From Pseudomonadota bacterium (lineage in GTDB: Bacteria; Pseudomonadota; Alphaproteobacteria; Acetobacterales; Acetobacteraceae), in assembly GCA_021805565.1 (NCBI GenBank), contig JAJZFA010000054.1:92411-156410 (forward strand): a DNA stretch of 64,000 nucleotides. The letters are read 5' to 3'. The translations under genes and the position numbers were made by a program. The notes beneath the pieces are model-generated. The model had not been told where the DNA came from, searched no databases, and saw nothing but the letters and a program-made list of their open reading frames with translations. This document shows positions 48,263 to 58,100 of the stretch, piece after piece (position 1 is the first letter of the stretch; the number at the start of each line of letters is the position of its first letter).

Positions 48263-49255
48263 TTGAGTCATTCAATCACCCAGCCGGATACCGATAGCGC
48301 CGATCTTCAGGTCGCGCGGAACGTGTTGAACACGGAAGCCGCCGGCCTGTTGGCGCTCGCCGCCAGCCTGGGGGGCCGCTTCGGCCAGGCAATCGACCGG
48401 CTTGCATCTGCAACCGGTCGCGTTGTCGTGTCCGGCATGGGCAAATCCGGCCATGTCGGCCGCAAAATCGCCGCGACCCTGGCGTCCACCGGTGCGCCGG
48501 CATTGTTTGTCCATCCGGCCGAGGCGTCGCATGGCGACCTGGGCATGATCGTGGCGGGCGACGTCGTGCTGGCGTTGTCCAATTCGGGCGAAACGGCGGA
48601 ACTCGCCGACCTTGTCGCCCATACCCGTCGATTCGGCCTGCCGCTCATTGCCATTACCGCCCAACCGGACTCGGCTCTGGCGCGGGCGGCTGACGTCGCT
48701 TTAATCTTGCCGAAAGCCGCCGAAGCCTGTCCGATGGGCCTGGCCCCCACCACATCCACCACCATGCAACTCGCGTTGGGCGACGCCATCGCCGTCGCGC
48801 TCCTCACCCGCCGCGGTTTTACAGCCGCCGACTTCCGCCAGTTCCATCCTGGCGGTCGGCTGGGTGCGCGCCTGCGCCGGGTGCGGGAAGTCATGCATGC
48901 GGGCACTGAAATGCCGCTCGCAAGCCCCGATACGCCGATGGCGACCGCTCTGGTACGTATGACCGAAAAGCGATTCGGCTGCCTTGGTGTCGTCGATGGT
49001 AATGGCGTGCTTTGCGGCATCGTCACCGATGGCGACCTGCGACGCGCCATGGGGCCGGACCTGTTGTCGCGCAGGACGGGCGACATCATGACCGCCTCGC
49101 CCCGCACGATCGGCCCCGACGCGCTGGCGGCGGAGGCATTGCACGCAATGAATGCCAGCGAACGCCCCGTCACCACATTATTCGTGGTCGATCCGGCTGG
49201 CCGGCCGCTGGGAATTCTGCATGTTCACGATCTGCTGCGGGCGGGTCTGGCATGA
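48263..49255 (+). CDS. kdsD: Arabinose-5-phosphate isomerase (KpsF/GutQ family; SIS + CBS)
   Basis: VVSGMGKSGHVGRKIAATLASTGAPALFVHPAEASHGDLGMI, LALSNSGETAEL, CBS pair at C-terminus. Confidence 0.96.
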   Translation: MSHSITQPDTDSADLQVARNVLNTEAAGLLALAASLGGRFGQAIDRLASATGRVVVSGMGKSGHVGRKIAATLASTGAPALFVHPAEASHGDLGMIVAGDVVLALSNSGETAELADLVAHTRRFGLPLIAITAQPDSALARAADVALILPKAAEACPMGLAPTTSTTMQLALGDAIAVALLTRRGFTAADFRQFHPGGRLGARLRRVREVMHAGTEMPLASPDTPMATALVRMTEKRFGCLGVVDGNGVLCGIVTDGDLRRAMGPDLLSRRTGDIMTASPRTIGPDALAAEALHAMNASERPVTTLFVVDPAGRPLGILHVHDLLRAGLA

Positions 49256-49265
49256 TTGTATCGTC

Positions 49266-49952
49266 ATGAGCGGCCGGCCGCTGCCATCCAACGCCGTGCA
49301 ATCGCCCGGAAACGACAGTTATCTGCTGACCGGGACCGGTACGCGCGATCGCATGGCGCCGGCGCCAGGACGAATCGCGCGCAGGCGGCTGATGATTACC
49401 GTCACCAAATGGCTGCTGCCGGTCGCCGCGATGGCATTGCTGGCGTCGATCGCACTGTGGCCGGAAATCCAGGATGCCGCGACCAAGGCACGCCTGAAGT
49501 TGAACCGCATTACCGCGGAGGTGGACGGCGGCAAACTGCTCGATGCCCGGTATAACGGCGTCGATGAGAGAGGCCGTCCTTACACCGTTACCGCCGCCAC
49601 CGCGTGGCAGATCGATCCCGAACGTGTCGGCCTGACGCTGCCCAAGGGCGACATCACGCTGGAGAACGGAACCTGGCTGCTGCTGACGGCGAAGACCGGC
49701 ACGTTCATGCAGCATCTGAACCAGCTCGATCTGCTGAAGGACGTGACGCTGTATCGCGACGACGGCACCACGATGCATACCGAAAGCGCTTCGATCGACG
49801 TGAAGGCCGGCGCCGCCGCGGGGTCAGAACCGGTGCATGTGGAAGGTCCGTTCGGCGTTCTGGATGCGCAGGGCTTCACTGTCATGGATAAAGGCACCGC
49901 GATGGATTTCCCCGGCCCCGCCCATCTGGTGCTGAACGGAACCAGCCATTGA
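49266..49952 (+). CDS. lptC: LPS export ABC transporter periplasmic protein LptC
   Basis: Single N-terminal TM, YNGVDERGRPYTVTAATAWQ..., synteny kdsD-lptC-lptA-lptB. Confidence 0.9.
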   Translation: MSGRPLPSNAVQSPGNDSYLLTGTGTRDRMAPAPGRIARRRLMITVTKWLLPVAAMALLASIALWPEIQDAATKARLKLNRITAEVDGGKLLDARYNGVDERGRPYTVTAATAWQIDPERVGLTLPKGDITLENGTWLLLTAKTGTFMQHLNQLDLLKDVTLYRDDGTTMHTESASIDVKAGAAAGSEPVHVEGPFGVLDAQGFTVMDKGTAMDFPGPAHLVLNGTSH

Positions 49953-50959
49953 CACCTGTTTTTGCCGCGCTTGCGTCGATCGGTCTGGCCCTAGCGCTTT
50001 GGCCGGCACCCGCCAGGGCGCAGCAACTCGATATGATGCATGGCGGCCCGATCGACATCACAGCCCGAGACGGCATGGAATGGCGCCAAAATGAGCAGGA
50101 AGTCATCGCCCGCGGCGACGCAAGGGCGATTCGCGGCACTGTTACCGTCACGGCCGATAAACTGACCGCCTGGTACCGTAAGAAAGCCACGACAGGGTCG
50201 GCACCGGCCGCACCGGCTTCTGGTTTGGCCGGCGATTCATCAACCGATGGCAGCGAAATCTATCGCCTCCAGGCCGACGGCAATGTCCATATCTTTACCG
50301 CCACCGACCGGGCCCAGGGCGACAAGGCAACCTACGACCTGGATCAGGGCGTGCTGGTTCTGACCGGGCACGACCTGAAACTGACCACGCCGAACGATAC
50401 GATCACCGCCCGGGACGATCTGGAATACTGGCCGCAGCCGCACATGGCGGTCGCACGCGGAAACGCGATCGTCGTCACCAGCGATGCCAAACGGGTCGCC
50501 GCGGACACGCTGGTTGCCTACACGACGGACAATCCGCCGCCGGCCGCCGACCCCAAGGCGGCGCCACCGCCTGTCATAGCGAAAGCGACGGCAGCGCCGA
50601 ACGACGATCCGCTGGCCGCATCGGGAAAGCTGGACCGGGTAGAGGCATTCGGAAACGTGTCCATCCGAACCCCGACCGATACGATCACCGGGGACCGGGG
50701 GGTTTATGTGACCGGTACTGGCATGGCTCGTTTGGTCGGTATCGTTCGGATCACCCGTGGCCAAAACCAGTTGAATGGCGCCGAGGCGGACGTGAATATG
50801 AAAACCGGCATCGCCACTCTGGTCGCTCAGAAATCCGGCCGCGTACATGGTCTGGTGGTGCCCAACGATGACAGTACAAAGGCACCCGGGACTACGCCGC
50901 CTGGCGAACCGCCCGCCGCGGCAAAATCGGCGCCCGCATCGTCGGGGCAGAAACCATGA
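49949..50959 (+). CDS. lptA: LptA/OstA family protein
   Basis: Signal peptide; GPIDITARDGMEWRQNEQEVIARGDARAIRGTVTVTADKLTAWYR; TTG start overlapping lptC stop. Confidence 0.9.
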   Translation: MTPVFAALASIGLALALWPAPARAQQLDMMHGGPIDITARDGMEWRQNEQEVIARGDARAIRGTVTVTADKLTAWYRKKATTGSAPAAPASGLAGDSSTDGSEIYRLQADGNVHIFTATDRAQGDKATYDLDQGVLVLTGHDLKLTTPNDTITARDDLEYWPQPHMAVARGNAIVVTSDAKRVAADTLVAYTTDNPPPAADPKAAPPPVIAKATAAPNDDPLAASGKLDRVEAFGNVSIRTPTDTITGDRGVYVTGTGMARLVGIVRITRGQNQLNGAEADVNMKTGIATLVAQKSGRVHGLVVPNDDSTKAPGTTPPGEPPAAAKSAPASSGQKP

Positions 50960-51747
50960 CGATTGCCGGGGATAACGAAGCCCCTAAAGGCGCGCCCAAT
51001 GCGACGTTCAAGCTCGTTCCGGGCAGCGCCGGTCTGACCGCGCGCGCCGTGGGCAAGACTTACAAAGGACGGCCGGTCGTGCGCAACGTCTCGGTCACGC
51101 TCCACCGGGGCGAAGCCGTCGGCATGCTCGGTCCTAACGGCGCCGGGAAGACCACCACATTCTATATGATCGTCGGACTGGTGAAGCCCGATACGGGATC
51201 GATCAGCCTGGATGGCGCCGACATCACTCGCCTGCCGATGTACCGCCGCGCCCGGCTGGGTATCGGCTATCTGCCACAAGAGGCGAGCGTGTTCCGCGGC
51301 CTGAATGTCGAACAGAACATCATGGCGGCGCTGGAAGTGATCGAGCCGGATGGCGCCAGCCGCGAGCGGATGCTGGATGAATTGCTGGCCGAATTCGGCA
51401 TCGGCCACTTGCGCCGTACACCGGCACTGGCGCTGTCCGGCGGGGAGCGTCGGCGGGTGGAAATCGCGCGCGCCCTGGCAACCCAGCCATCGTACATACT
51501 GCTCGATGAGCCGCTGGCCGGCATCGATCCGATCGCCGTCGGAGAAATCCGCGATCTGGTGAAGCATCTTAAGGATCGCGGCATCGGCGTGCTGATCACC
51601 GACCACAACGTGCGGGAAACTCTGGATATTATCGACCGTGCTTACATCATGCACGATGGGCAGGTGCTGATGGAGGGAAAGCCGAGCGAAGTGGTGGCCC
51701 ACGAGGGGGTGCGCAGGGTCTATTTAGGCGAGAAATTCAGTATGTAG
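50956..51747 (+). CDS. lptB: LPS export ABC transporter ATP-binding protein LptB
   Basis: [76 protein letters not shown]. Confidence 0.97.
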   Translation: MTIAGDNEAPKGAPNATFKLVPGSAGLTARAVGKTYKGRPVVRNVSVTLHRGEAVGMLGPNGAGKTTTFYMIVGLVKPDTGSISLDGADITRLPMYRRARLGIGYLPQEASVFRGLNVEQNIMAALEVIEPDGASRERMLDELLAEFGIGHLRRTPALALSGGERRRVEIARALATQPSYILLDEPLAGIDPIAVGEIRDLVKHLKDRGIGVLITDHNVRETLDIIDRAYIMHDGQVLMEGKPSEVVAHEGVRRVYLGEKFSM

Positions 51748-51855
51748 CTTTATTAACCCATTCTGGCTGACATGCCCGCCCGTGTTTGCACGTTTTTTGC
51801 ATGCACTATGACGGAAATTAATTGACCGAACCGGGAATGACGGGATAATCCCGGC

Positions 51856-53358
51856 ATGGCGATTGCTCCCCGTCTCGACTTACGCCAAAGCCAGACCCTG
51901 GTCATGACGCCGCAATTGCGGCAGGCCATTAAGCTTTTGCAATTTTCCAATATCGAAGTGAATTCCTTCGTCGAGGAGGAGATCGAGCGTAACCCGCTGC
52001 TGGAACGCGACGAGTCCCCCGAACCTCCGGTGGGCGAACGGGCCGCGTTGGACCAGTTAGAACCGCGCACCGCGTCCATCATGGATACCGCCGACGCCGC
52101 GCGATCCGGCGTGCTGCCTGACGAGGGCGCCGCGCCGCTGGATGCGGAACATGCCGAAACCTACGATCCAGGCGGAGCAAGCGATGGCGTGCCGCTTGGT
52201 GGGCGGATGGATGGCAGCGGCGGCAGCCATGGCTTTGACAGCGACGATCGCGGCATCGACGATTTCGCGGGGGAGAAACGCTCCCTGCGCGATCACCTGG
52301 GGGAGCAGTTACGGCTGAATTTCCCCGACCCGGTCAACCGGATGATCGGGGCACACCTTATCGCCTTGCTCAGTCCCGCCGGGCGGCTGACGGCAGAACC
52401 TTTGGCCATCGCTCAGGCGATGAGCCTGACGCTCGACCGTGTCGAATCGGTTCGCACCGAGATGATGCGCTTCGATCCGGTCGGGTTGTTCGCGCGCGAC
52501 CTTAGCGAATGCCTGGCGGCACAACTGGCGGAGCGCAACCGGCTCGATCCGGCGATGCAGATATTGCTGAGCAATCTTGGCCTGCTGGCCAACCGCGAAA
52601 ATCGCCGCCTGATGATACTGTGCGGCGTCGATGCGGAAGACCTGACCGATATGATAGCCGAAATCCGGGCGCTGGACCCCAAGCCAGGCGCGACATGGGA
52701 CACGACGCCCGCCCAGATGGTGGTACCGGACCTGCTGATGCGGCATTTGCCCGACGATAGCTGGATTATCGAACTCAACCCTGAAACGATGCCACGGGTA
52801 CTGGTTAACGAACGATTTTACGCCAAGGTCGCGCCTTACGTAAAAAAAGACGAAAAAAATTTTCTGACCGAACGCCTTGCCAACGCGAACTGGTTGGCTC
52901 GGTCGTTACAGCAAAGGGCACAAACGATCCTGAAAGTGGCGGTGGAAATAATGCGCCAACAGGACGGTTTCCTGCGTCAGGGCGTGGCCTTCTTGCGGCC
53001 GCTTATCCTCCGCGATATCGCGGAGGCAGTGGAACTGCACGAAAGTACGGTCAGCCGCGTGACGTCGAACAAGTATATCGCAACGCCGCGCGGGACGTTC
53101 GAACTGAAGTATTTCTTCACCACGGCGATCCACGGCACCGACGGCGGCGAATCGCATAGTGCCGAGGCAGTACGCCACCGTATCAGGGGCATGATCGACG
53201 CGGAACCGCCTGCCGATATTCTGTCGGACGACGCGATCGTTAAGGTGCTACGCGAGGAAGGCGTCGATATCGCCCGCCGGACGGTGGCGAAGTACCGGGA
53301 GGCAATGCGGATTCCGAACTCGGTTCAGCGGCGGCGGGACAAAGCGGTTCCCGCATAG
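51856..53358 (+). CDS. rpoN: RNA polymerase sigma-54 factor
   Basis: LDLRQSQTLVMTPQLRQAIKLLQFSNIEV, VSRVTSNKYIATPRGTFELKYFF, RpoN box ARRTVAKYREAMRIPNSVQRR. Confidence 0.98.
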   Translation: MAIAPRLDLRQSQTLVMTPQLRQAIKLLQFSNIEVNSFVEEEIERNPLLERDESPEPPVGERAALDQLEPRTASIMDTADAARSGVLPDEGAAPLDAEHAETYDPGGASDGVPLGGRMDGSGGSHGFDSDDRGIDDFAGEKRSLRDHLGEQLRLNFPDPVNRMIGAHLIALLSPAGRLTAEPLAIAQAMSLTLDRVESVRTEMMRFDPVGLFARDLSECLAAQLAERNRLDPAMQILLSNLGLLANRENRRLMILCGVDAEDLTDMIAEIRALDPKPGATWDTTPAQMVVPDLLMRHLPDDSWIIELNPETMPRVLVNERFYAKVAPYVKKDEKNFLTERLANANWLARSLQQRAQTILKVAVEIMRQQDGFLRQGVAFLRPLILRDIAEAVELHESTVSRVTSNKYIATPRGTFELKYFFTTAIHGTDGGESHSAEAVRHRIRGMIDAEPPADILSDDAIVKVLREEGVDIARRTVAKYREAMRIPNSVQRRRDKAVPA

Positions 53359-53376
53359 GCGATCCGAGCGGCAAGC

Positions 53377-54564
53377 CTAACGGTTCGCGGCCGAACCGGT
53401 CCAGACTTCCCGGTAAAGGCGCACGATCTCGTCCGCGGAAGGTACGCGCGGATTATTGGCCGGGCTGCCCGACGCCAGGGCCTGTTCGGCCATCAGCGTC
53501 ATTTTCCCGTTCCACGCCGCTTCATCGATTCCGTATTCCGCCGGGGTGGGAACCGACAGATCTTTGTTCAATGCCTCCAATCCGGTAATCAGTCTGACAA
53601 CCGCGTTCGCATCGCCTTCGTCCGGCGCGGCGAAGCCGATCCGGCGAGCGGCCTCGGCATAGCGGCGTTCGGCGCCAGGGACAGAAAAACGGGTGATAGC
53701 CGGCAGCAGCATCGCGTTGGACAGTCCGTGCGGGACGTGGAAATGCGCCCCGATCGGCCGCGACATGCCATGCACGAGTGCGACCGAACTGTTGGAAAAT
53801 GCCAGCCCTGCCTCGGTCGCGCCCAGCATCATCGCCTCCCGCGCCGCGGCGTTCCGCGGTTCGGCGTAGGCCGTTCGGATATTGGCGCCGATCAGGGCCA
53901 TCGCCGATAGCGCCAGCGCATCGGAAATCGGATTAGCCCGTTTGGAGACATACGCCTCCAGCGCATGGGTCAGGCTATCGACGCCGGTATCGGCCGTGGT
54001 GCGGGGTGGAACGGAGAAGGTCAGTTCGTAATCTACCAACGCCGCCAGCGGCAGGGCACCCAATCCGGCGATCAGCATTTTTTCGTCGCGTTCGGTATCG
54101 GTAATGACCGTGAAGCGGGTGCATTCGCTGCCGGTACCGGCAGTGGTGGGAATGGCGATGACCGGCAGTTCCCCCCTGTCGGCGGCGAACGGCGCCTTGT
54201 AGTCGCGCATCCTGCCGCCGCCGGCCGCCAAAATCGCCATCGCCTTCGCGGTATCGATGGGGGATCCGCCGCCAAACCCGATCAGACAATCGTAGTCACC
54301 TGCTTTCAACACGGCGACCCCGGCCTCGATCACGGTATCGGTCGGGTCTGGAACGGTGGCGCTGAAGACTACGGCGGCCATACCGGCCGCGTCCAACGGA
54401 TCGAGGCAATGACGGACATGGCCCGAACCCACCATGAAAGGGTCGGTGACCACCAGCGGCCGGGACAGGCCGAACTTCGCCAGCACGCCGGCGATCTGCC
54501 GGACGGCCCCAGCCGACACCATCAACAGACGAGGGGACGCGAAATTCATGTCGATGGCAGCCAT
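53377..54564 (-). CDS. Iron-containing alcohol dehydrogenase
   Basis: FGGGSPIDTAKAMAIL, IPTTAGTGSECTRFTVI, GVDSLTHALEAYVS, ALVHGMSRPIGAHFHVPHGLSNAMLLP. Confidence 0.95.
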   Translation of the reverse strand: MAAIDMNFASPRLLMVSAGAVRQIAGVLAKFGLSRPLVVTDPFMVGSGHVRHCLDPLDAAGMAAVVFSATVPDPTDTVIEAGVAVLKAGDYDCLIGFGGGSPIDTAKAMAILAAGGGRMRDYKAPFAADRGELPVIAIPTTAGTGSECTRFTVITDTERDEKMLIAGLGALPLAALVDYELTFSVPPRTTADTGVDSLTHALEAYVSKRANPISDALALSAMALIGANIRTAYAEPRNAAAREAMMLGATEAGLAFSNSSVALVHGMSRPIGAHFHVPHGLSNAMLLPAITRFSVPGAERRYAEAARRIGFAAPDEGDANAVVRLITGLEALNKDLSVPTPAEYGIDEAAWNGKMTLMAEQALASGSPANNPRVPSADEIVRLYREVWTGSAANR

Positions 54565-54747
54565 GGTGTGTCCTCGCGCTTCATCCAAATAATATAGCCC
54601 GGGCAACGGTCGGCGTCACGTCCTCGCTTTTGTGGACAAGCCGTTACGATTCGTCGCATAAGCCTTCTGTTCGGGCGATGGGGCCAGCAAGAGCGCCGCA
54701 CAACGCACAACCCGACCGCGAAGGTGTCTGGTACCGGGGAGAGAACG

Positions 54748-55029
54748 ATGGATAATTTACAACATGTCTTGACAACCTTGCTGCGAATGTCGATTGAAAT
54801 TGGGAATATTTTACTCGATATGCTTGTCGCGAGCGAAGAGTGGGCGCACGACCGGCTAAGCCAGTTGGGTCTGTCAGCCAATGTTCAGACCGTTACCATG
54901 ACCACGGTGACGCTGGTCCTGATATTGTTTGCGCTACGCCTTTTCGGCGGGCTGATCCGTTTTATCGTGGTCGTGGCGTTGCTGCTGGTCGCCATTCACA
55001 TTCTGTTGCCCATACTTCCGCACTCGTAA
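54748..55029 (+). CDS. Small membrane protein of unknown function
   Basis: MDNLQHVLTTLLRMSIEIGNILLDMLVASEEWAHDRLSQ... followed by two hydrophobic segments. Confidence 0.6.
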   Translation: MDNLQHVLTTLLRMSIEIGNILLDMLVASEEWAHDRLSQLGLSANVQTVTMTTVTLVLILFALRLFGGLIRFIVVVALLLVAIHILLPILPHS

Positions 55030-55162
55030 GGCAGCACCGGCGATTGGAGCAGCCTCGGTCATAAGCGCCTCAGAACGCCGATAAAGCTTCCCGCTCAGGC
55101 TGTAGTTCCGGGCATGCCCGACGCCGCTATCCGACACGAATTATGTCGGGCGTGCCCATAAG
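55026..55162 (-). repeat. Copy C of the dispersed two-hairpin intergenic repeat (reverse orientation)
   Basis: Reverse complement CTTATGGGCACGCCCGACATAATTCGTGTCGGATAGCGGCGTCGGGCATGCCC...GGGAAGCTTTATCGGCGTTCTGAGGCGCTTAT...GCCGGTGCTGCCTTACGAG aligns along its length with the copy at 11817. Confidence 0.75.
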
Positions 55163-55168
55163 TCACCG

Positions 55169-58100
55169 TCACGACCAGGTCAGTCTGGTGCCGGATGCAC
55201 CGTCGCTCGTCAGGTGGAATGAACCGGACGCAGCGGTGTTGGCGAACGAAAATCCCATTGCCGCGATATGGGAGCCGTCGGTGACGGTCAGCATGCCGGC
55301 GGAATAATGCGCGGTCGCGGCGGCGGGATTCATATCGATGAAGTCGATTTGGTCGGAGCTTGCGAAGTCCAGGATCGAACTGCCATTCAGATATGCGGTA
55401 TAATCCCTGAAATCGATCCCCGAAAATGTCCCCGCGCTCATGACGTCGCTGCCGCCTTCGCCGCTGATGGTCTGGCCGTTCGCGGTCGCGGTAAGGTGGT
55501 CGGACCCGACCGTGCCCTGGATCATGCTCATTTGCGGCGGCCCGGCCTGCAAAGACTGTAATGTAATGACGGCGGTATTGCCGTTTGGCGCAGTGTCCAG
55601 ATGGAACGCGTTGGCGCCGCCATACGCGCCGGCAAGGTGGAGTACACCCACCGTCGCGGTGCCGTCGCTTAGAGTCAGTGTCGCGGCATTGCCGCCGGTT
55701 TGATTATAGGTCATGACAGTGATGGTCTGGTCTAGTTGAATTTGGTCGCCGGTAGCGAAACCGGTAATCGTGGCGGAGGGGATCGCTGCCAGGATCAATG
55801 TTGCGTCGGGCCCAGCGAACTGAATCGCCGCACTATCGGCCACGCCAAGCCCCAGCGTGCTGTTTTCGGCGAGCACCAACGAGCCGCTACCGCCAATGGT
55901 GGGTGTAGCGGTTGCGTAGGGGTCGCTTTCCGCTGTTCCGTTCATGTCGATAAACAGCGTGCCGCCGCCGCTGACCCACAGCGCGCCGTTGGAAACCACG
56001 CTGCCGTAAATTTGGCCGCTGAACTCGGCCGGGGCACCCGCCCCGATGCTGACGGTTCCGGCGACGGCGGGGGCGGCGCCGCCGATTTGCAATGTGGAGT
56101 TGGCATCGACCGCGAGTATGTCGCCGGCGCTGTCGCCGATCAGCCCTCCGGCTCGCACCGCACTGCCGCTCAGGACCAGCATGGAGCCGCCATACAGGAA
56201 GGCGTAGCCTGGGAAGGTCATCGAACTGCCACCGCCCAGTTCCATTCTGCCGAACACCTCTCCGGACCCGGCGGCGGTTACCACGGCGCCGGCTTGCAAT
56301 GCCAGATCGGCCGCCGGGCCGCTGCCGGTGGACACATGCACCGACGCGGCGACGTTAACCTGACCGGTTAGCATGACATTGCCAGTCACTGTCAGGTCCA
56401 CCGCCGCACCGTTGCCGGTAACCGTGGTGTATTGTCCGGCGACAGTGCTGCCCGCGATGCTAACGACATCGCCACCGCCCGGCACCGTCGCCGTGGCCGC
56501 GCCGGCCCAATTCGCGGCGGTGGTCCAGCTTCCGCCACCCATGGCCGTCCAGGCGTAGGTCTGGCCGTTCGTTCCGGCCGGGGCGGCCGCGCCGGCCGGG
56601 GCGGGCGAGGCTTGCAGCGAAATGGTGGCGACCCCGGTTCCCGGCGCGACATCGACCTGAAACACGCTGCCCGCGAAATTCCCGTCAAATGTCAGCGTAC
56701 CCACGGCGGTCCCGCCATCGGTCAGCGTCAGCGTGCCCGCGGTGCTGCTGGTCTGCGCGAAACTGGCGCCGGTCACGTTGGCATCGATCGCGATGGTGTC
56801 GCCGGCAATGAAACCGGAGATGATACCCGTCCGCGGGGTATTCCTCAGTTCCAGATGCTCCACGGCATAGGCAACGCCGTTCACGAGGTAATCCCGGAAG
56901 TCGATCGCGGCGGTATCCGCTGCGTTCAGGATCAGATAGCCATACCCGCCCAACGCGCCGATGACGATCGTGCCGGTCCCGCCAACCGATCCGATCGTGC
57001 CGCCGAACCCTTCGATTGTGCCGGAATAGACCAGCAGACTGCCGTTGACGACAACATTGGCCTCGATCGCCGCCGCACCTTGCAGCGTTACCGACTGGCC
57101 GTAATCGATTGCCAGCGTGCCTTGCGCCGCGGTCCCCGCGCTGCCGAATTCGACGCTGGATGTCCCGTCCACCGAAACCGCACCGGTAATCGTGCTGGCC
57201 CCGCCGGTCACCCTTACGGCGCTGTCGGTACCGACCGCCAGAGTCCCGGAAATGAACGTGCCGCTGCCCGATCCGGCAACCGTCAGCAGACTGTTGCTGG
57301 CAACACGCAGCAGCGAGGCGACGTTCAGGCTGCCGGCACTGAGATCGGCGCCGCTGAACAGCGCCACGTCGGCCGACGGGGTGCCATACTCGCTGACGGA
57401 AAACAGGCCCGCGACCGACATTGTCCACATCAAGATCGTGTTGGCGGAACCCGAGATGGACAGCGATGCCGCGGCAGCGGGGCCGGCGATAATCTGCGGT
57501 GTCCACGCGCCGGTATTGTCGGCGATGGTCACGGCGTTACTGGCACCGGGCGCGGCGGCCGGGGTAGCGCCCGCGGTGGTGTCGATCCAGTCGGCCGCGT
57601 TGTTCCAGTTGCCGCCTCCCGCATTGGTCCAGCTGTAACTGTCGCTGCTGCCGCTGACCGCGCTGCCGGGGCCGGCAACCGGCGTCGAGGCGTAGGTAAT
57701 GGCACTGGAAAGGCCGCCGTCCGTTGGCTGCACCTGAAACTGCGTGCCGACATAAGTGCCCGACAGCGCAAGCATGCCAACCGTGGTGCCGCCTTCCAGC
57801 AGCGCCAGCCGCCCGCTGCCGCCGAACGGGGTGTAGATCAGTTTGGTCACGATCAGCCCGGTGCTAATAACATCGCCGGCCGCGAAACCCGAGATAACGC
57901 CGGTCGGCATCGTCGTACCGAACGTCAGCATTTCCGTCGTGCCGCCACTGGCCGGCGATGTGAATTGCACCGGAACACTGTCCGATCCGGCGATAGCAAG
58001 GCTGCCGCCGCTGGTCAGATCGATCTGGCCGCCGCCAGTAACCGATGACATCACCCCACCAAAGGGCGCAACCGTCAGCATGCCGGATACCGACAACGTG

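Noticed and set aside
56432-58048. 538-aa plus-strand ORF inside the giant gene
   Set aside because: Antisense to G/S/T-rich repeats; composition follows from the opposite strand repeats.
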